Position numbers and translations under genes: made by a program | NCBI RefSeq assembly: GCF_030272615.1 | Contig: NC_081409.1 | Location: 244,675,502-244,739,501 of the forward strand | Direction of reading: 5' to 3' | DNA length: 64,000 nt | DNA from: Cryptomeria japonica | Lineage: Eukaryota > Streptophyta > Pinopsida > Cupressales > Cupressaceae | In this document: in pieces, positions 59,550 through 64,000 of the stretch | How the letters are laid out: each line of letters starts with the position of its first letter | Numbering within the stretch: position 1 is the first letter of the stretch | Notes under the pieces: model-generated | What the model was told of the DNA's origin: nothing | Databases searched by the model: none | The model's input: only the letters and a program-made list of their open reading frames with translations

Positions 59550-61395
59550 TGTAATGTCCCCACTAGTTAGAGATCATTGTCCTGCAGAGTAGTGTGTTAG
59601 AATACAATAGACATATAAATATATAACTAATCTAAATTGCAATCTAACTATAAAATACTTTAATTAACATAATCATAATTTTAATCTAATAAAAAGGATA
59701 CGAATTCCATATGAAAGTATGTCCTTAGGTGGTCGTGAAGCTCGCCTTCTTGGAACCCATCTTGGTTCCAAGCCCTCCAGGAAGTCGAAGGTTAATTCGA
59801 CTCCTGTCTTGGGTGTAACCTCTTACACCCAAGCCATCCAAGGTTCACCCTATGTCTATTCCTTGCCTTGGGTGATGCATCCCATCATCCAAGTCCTTAG
59901 AGGGGACCGTCTAGATCCATCTCTTCTTGGTTGAACTTAATCAACCAAGCCATACATATGCATATCAATTTTCAGTATATACTACCCTAGGGATTATCAT
60001 AATCCCTCCCTTAGACTATGGGAGTTTCCTCCCTATAGCCTCCATCATATGATAACATTTATAATATATTTTTGTCTTTTATTACTATTTTCCTATTTCA
60101 TAATCCATATGTACATAATCCTGATTTAACATGTATTTCCTACATATATTCCTAAAATGTTCATTAACCCATAATCACATATATTCCTACTAGGCATTGA
60201 TATATATTCATTAACGTATATTAGTACAAGTTCACTAACATACAGTTTATACTTATTCCTTAATTCCTGAAAACCATTCATTGATGTGTTCATTAAAGCA
60301 TTTATTATCATAAATATTACATATACATTAATTACATTAATTACCTTCCTTCATTACCTATCTATTAGAATAATCATTCATTAATGCATATATTATAATA
60401 TTCATTATTTACATCCATTAACTATTTATATTATAATAATTAATTATTTACATCCATTAATATTAATACATATAATATGGATCCTTTACTTACCTATAGT
60501 AGACGTCTCAGATGTGCTTGGCTCTGAGCGTGCTTTTTCTCCTCCCTTCACCTCTCCTTCCTTTTCTCCCCAACCTTTGGCTACTTACTACTCCCTTTAT
60601 ATCCCATGAAGGGTTGTACCCCTCCATGGGTCCCCTTCCGCATGAAGGGGTGCGGTGGTAATTGCAGCCCAGGCTACAATTACCATCGCACCACTTCATG
60701 CAGAAGTGATCGGGCCTAGTTAGTATAGTGTTGTGTTTGCATAATACTAGGGGTCATTTTGCCTTTTAAATAATGTGTTTTTATTATTATTAAATATATT
60801 AAATATTAAATATCATTTCATTTAAATATTTAAATATCATTTTATTTAAATATATTAATTATTAAATATCATTTCATTTAAATATTTAAATATCATTTTA
60901 TTTAAATATATTAAATATTAAATATTAAATATCATTTCATTTAAATATTTAATTGCAGCCCAGGCTACGATTACCATCGCACCACTTCGTGCGGAAGTGA
61001 TCGGGCCTAGTTAGTATAGTGTTGTGTTTGCATAATACTAGGGGTCATTTTGCCTTTTAAATAATGTGTTTTTATTATTATTAAATATATTAAATATTAA
61101 ATATCATTTCATTTAAATATTTAAATATCATTTTATTTAAATATATTAAATATTAAATATCATTTCATTTAAATATTTAAATATCATTTTATTTAAATAT
61201 ATTAAATATTAAATATCATTTCATTTAAATATTTAAATTTCATTTTATTAAAATATATTATATGTATTTCCTTTATTTTCCATAGATTACTTATATTATT
61301 ATTTTAATCATTTATTTACAATAACCTTATTTAATTAATCCATATATTAATATTATTAAGTAATTTTACATCTAGTGATACCATAGGGGTTATCA
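59550..61395 (-). repeat. 5' LTR of element E (right copy)
   Basis: 1846 bp, TGTAATGTCCCCACTAG to GGGGTTATCA. It contains a direct tandem duplication with period about 291 bp (segments starting GCAGCCCAGGCTAC at about 60665 and 60956), which accounts for most of the extra length over the left copy. AAATATCATTT minisatellite units fill about 60780-60950 and 61080-61260. Confidence 0.92.
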
Positions 61396-61397
61396 TA

Positions 61398-61583
61398 GTT
61401 TCATCTATCGGTTTCATCCTGCCCTACTCCCCCTAAGCTGGATATGCAAAATACTCCATATCTCCAAAATTCCAAAAACTCTATAACTCCCCCTAATATA
61501 TGCAACCCTTTGTCCTTTTTCACATTTATAATACTCCCTCTTTGACATCAATGCCCAAACAATATGTCAAAGCATAAGTATTG
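61398..61583. repeat. 186-bp duplication right of element E
   Basis: Matches 51719-51904. It continues into element I sequence (TACATTGAATACC), so this copy is the one attached to I's interior. Confidence 0.9.
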
Positions 61584-62889
61584 TACATTGAATACCTCCA
61601 AAAATGTCTTACCGGAGCTTGACCACTTTCAAGATTTCCAGATAAGCTTTCTCCAGTAATTCCACATAAGTATCCCAGCTGGTTTTGAATGCGTCAGAGA
61701 TAGATACAAGTTCACTTAATAAATATGCAAAAGATTATTTCTCATTGACCTCTGTCGGTGTGGACTTTCCCAGCATATCCATGCATTCCTTCTTATGTAC
61801 ATGAATCCAATCTTGGACTCACCAAACCTCTCATACTTCTAGCTCTTCGAATTGCTTTATCTCTTTCCTTTTCAAGAGATGAAATTTGGTTCTCCAAAGT
61901 CAAAATTTGTCCATCAATTGATGTTGTCAGTAAAATTAATCCATCAAAAGAGTTAGCAATACTAGCAATTTTCTCCTGTACCTCGTTTATCTTTTTATCT
62001 ACATCTGTTGTATCTCAGTATTGCAACATATCCTGTATATATTAGTACATTGTTTCAAAGAAATTTCTATCAAAATTAGCTTCTCCTCAATCTTTTTCTT
62101 CTCTCTCTCAATGATCTGATCAAAAGTGGCTCTTTTAGCCTGAGTGAATCTTTCAAGTGCTTGCCGGTTAGAGATTTGTCGTAAGGATTGAAAGCCTTTT
62201 GATATGTGCTAAGTGATTACCTTAAGCTTTTTAGAAGGGCTCACTTCATTTTCAATCTTATATTTCGGGACCAATTTGTGCAAAAAAGTTATTGACTGGT
62301 CTATAATTCCCTTGTTTGTGGTTCCCTCCTTTATCAATTTTTGAGGAGCCATCATCATCAGTTATGTGGGACTCATCTCTGTGATGGTTTTCTTTTCAAC
62401 TAGAGAAGGGTCAATTGTCAATAATGATGTGCCAGCAACTAGTTCCCTACCATATTCCCCTATTTTCTCCTTTTATTTTTTATCCTTTATTATCTCCTCA
62501 CTTGCACCGATGGCTTCGCCACTTGGTGCAATCTATGCAACTATCAGTTCCTCTCTAGTAATAGTATCCTCAATTTGTACATTAGTATCCAGAGGACAAT
62601 TGTCCTTAATGTTATTATCTTGTACAATGTTCTTAGTATTTACCAGTGTTTCAATATTTGTTTGTACATTTGTGTTTACGAGTGGTTCAATTTCCACTAT
62701 CTTGATATTCTTCAAAATTGAGGGTGGAGTACCCATGATCCCTTTTCCTTTCCCTTCAACTGGTGTATCTACAATATCTGTCTTTGTCTTTGATGAAGTA
62801 AAGAATCCTCTATGTTCTCCCAAAAATTTAATCCGAGCTTTCTGAGATTCCTTTATTACTTCATTCATTCTCCCTATGATGGTGTTCAC
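61584..62889 (-). pseudogene. Element I ORF2-like remnant
   Basis: Minus-strand pieces. 62533-62889 has IIGRMNEVIKESQKARIKFL, GKGKGIMGTPPSILKN and a Thr/Asn-rich tail, paralleling element D's VGRVNEVAKETANAWDIFLV and GKGKVGGPPSIKI at 37500-37662. Further on (62350-61620), FLHKLVPKYKIENE and IIEREKKKIEEKLILIE parallel D's coiled-coil C-terminus (ILKMIAPKCNIDN). Many stops. It shows the D-type ORF2 occurs in at least two elements. Confidence 0.68.
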
Positions 62890-64000
62890 CTAGTTTGCTC
62901 AACACTTCACCAAGTTGGTGTTGCTCAATTCCACCAACTTGCCAGACCTAGTTTCTCTCTAGACCCCCAAGTCCTTCTCAGTCTCTTCTAGGGCTTGCTT
63001 CTTAACCATTCCAAGGTGTTTTCTTCAAGTATTCTAGCTAGGAACCCTACCAAGTTACAATGCTTCCAATGTGCTCAATTATGGCTTCTTGGCTTCAACT
63101 TGTCAAATTGACCTCCTAGTGTTGTGAGTTGATGCAGAGGTGTGGAGGTGTCTTCTAACATGTTTTGAATTCCTTTTGGGTCCATTTGAGGTTTGCAACC
63201 ATTAGGTCTCTTACTGATTTCAATATTTTGCTTAGAAAAGGGCTACAAGGATTTAGCCCTATTAGGCCTCCAAAATCCGGTTTTCTAGGGCTTGAGTGAA
63301 AACAGTCCAAAAGACCGCCTAGCAAGTTTGGTTTTTCTTCAATTTTTCACCTAACCTCAAATGATTTTTGTTTTTTTGGCTCCTTACTCCACCATACAAT
63401 ACGCTAACCCCAAAATTAGGGTTTTAAAGGGTTTCTAGGCCTTCTAGCCGGCAATAACTGGTCAAGTTGGGGTTTGGGCATCAAATGATTTTGTCAAGGC
63501 TTCTCCTTGCATTGGCAACTCTTTCCTAGCTTCATGTACCCCTCCAAAATCTTAGATGGTGGTTTGGCATTCACCCCTGCACTTAGCACTTTAATCTCAC
63601 CTTGTTTCCTCTAGTCGGGTTGCTCTTGGACTTGCCTAGAACAAGGTGACAGTCATATTGAAACTCGTCTCCAAAACTTGTCCCTGCATATATACACTTT
63701 ACAATTGGTTTTCCTTCATGTCCCAACAGGTTGTGATGGTAGCACGTGTGGAGTTCATGGGGCAACCATTTTACATAAAACTGCTATATACAAGCCAAAA
63801 CTGGCTGTTTGCAAACCAAAGAAAGAAAACACCAATACAAACTAATTAAAAAGCTTGAAATGGAACCAACAATACTATAACACACTAGAGAAACTCAATC
63901 CATTTGCATTTACAAAATGAGTAAAAACAAGCCAAAATGCTGCCAACTGGTCTGAAAAAATGAGTAGTTTCAGATTGTTGAACTTACAAAACACATTCTC
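62890..64000. other. Unassigned DNA at window end
   Basis: Similarity to D stops near 62890. The sequence has a near inverted repeat CACCAAGTTGGTGTTG..CCACCAACTTG at about 62910-62945 and many Cys/Leu-rich short frames, none recognised. It may be another insertion's LTR or the element I 5' part. Confidence 0.45.

Larger units (their letters stand above)
51905..61395 (-). mobile_element. Element E: Ty3/gypsy chromovirus, holding solo LTR J
   Basis: LTRs at 51905-53393 and 59550-61395; gag to chromodomain on the minus strand; PBS of initiator tRNA-Met type one base from the 5' LTR; PPT beside the 3' LTR. The left LTR lacks the 45 bp (59550-59594) that begin the right one. The right LTR has an extra 291-bp tandem repeat. 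It sits in element I and is flanked by a 186-bp duplication. Gag-pol is a single frame with about ten stops and one frameshift. Solo LTR J lies in integrase. Confidence 0.92.
50817..64000 (-). mobile_element. Element I: relative of D, incomplete, split by element E
   Basis: The left LTR (50817-51669) and PPT read on the minus strand. The interior resumes after element E at 61398 with ORF2-like sequence to about 62889. The right LTR and PBS are not in the window, and sequence after 62890 does not match D, so the element may be truncated or interrupted there. It is grouped with D by LTR motifs and by ORF2 C-terminal similarity. Confidence 0.7.

Overview
The window reads as intergenic DNA of a seed plant with a large genome; a gymnosperm such as a conifer is my best guess. 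It is AT-rich, I recognise no ordinary host gene, tRNA, rRNA or CRISPR array, and nearly all of it is LTR retrotransposons nested in one another and broken by stops and frameshifts. The families are Ty3/gypsy chromovirus, Tat and Athila, and Ty1/copia of Sirevirus type. The taxon is inference; the element structure is read from the sequence.

Layout. (1) 1-98: end of a copia-type LTR, then 99-761 unassigned DNA that resumes at 12106. (2) Element A, 767-12100: a (+) chromovirus with LTRs, PBS, gag, pol and a chromodomain tail, with target-site duplication (TSD) CTTTT. Inside it sits element B, 5737-10731: a (-) Sirevirus-type copia element (TSD TATTT) that keeps both LTRs but only the RT-RNase H end of pol. 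(3) Element G, a (+) Tat-type gag/protease relic at about 13.1-15.9 kb and 44.0-45.9 kb. It is split by element F, 15922-44016: a (+) Tat element whose 5-bp TSD TTAGA lies 28 kb apart. F has lost gag-PR-RT but keeps RNase H, archaeal-type RNase H and integrase, and carries a decayed antisense plant-mobile-domain (PMD) gene. F in turn holds element H, 20461-31795 ((-) Athila type, TSD TATAT, equal 1289-bp LTRs, an extra 828-codon frame after integrase), and element D, 35254-41789 ((-) Sirevirus-like LTRs, TSD TAATC, no pol). D encodes a coiled-coil protein with four CCHC knuckles and a second large protein I do not recognise. (4) 46.0-50.8 kb: an inverted relative of G's 5' region, unassigned DNA, and a degenerate short-motif array. 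(5) Element I, from 50817 past the window end: a relative of D. It is split by element E, 51905-61395: a (-) chromovirus whose integrase gene holds solo LTR J (53916-55503, TSD GTCCC).

Most boundaries rest on TG..CA ends, matching TSDs, PBS and PPT sites, and the continuity of host reading frames across insertions. Order of events from nesting and eye-judged LTR divergence: G, then F, then H and D; A before B; I, then E, then J.

The most unusual points are: the pol-less D/I family; an octamer, CTGCAGGA, found 15 times in one orientation in H; the extra H frame, interrupted only by TAG/TGA stops and bracketed by two copies of a 12-bp polypurine tract; the antisense PMD gene in F; and a 186-bp duplication flanking E in place of a 5-bp TSD.
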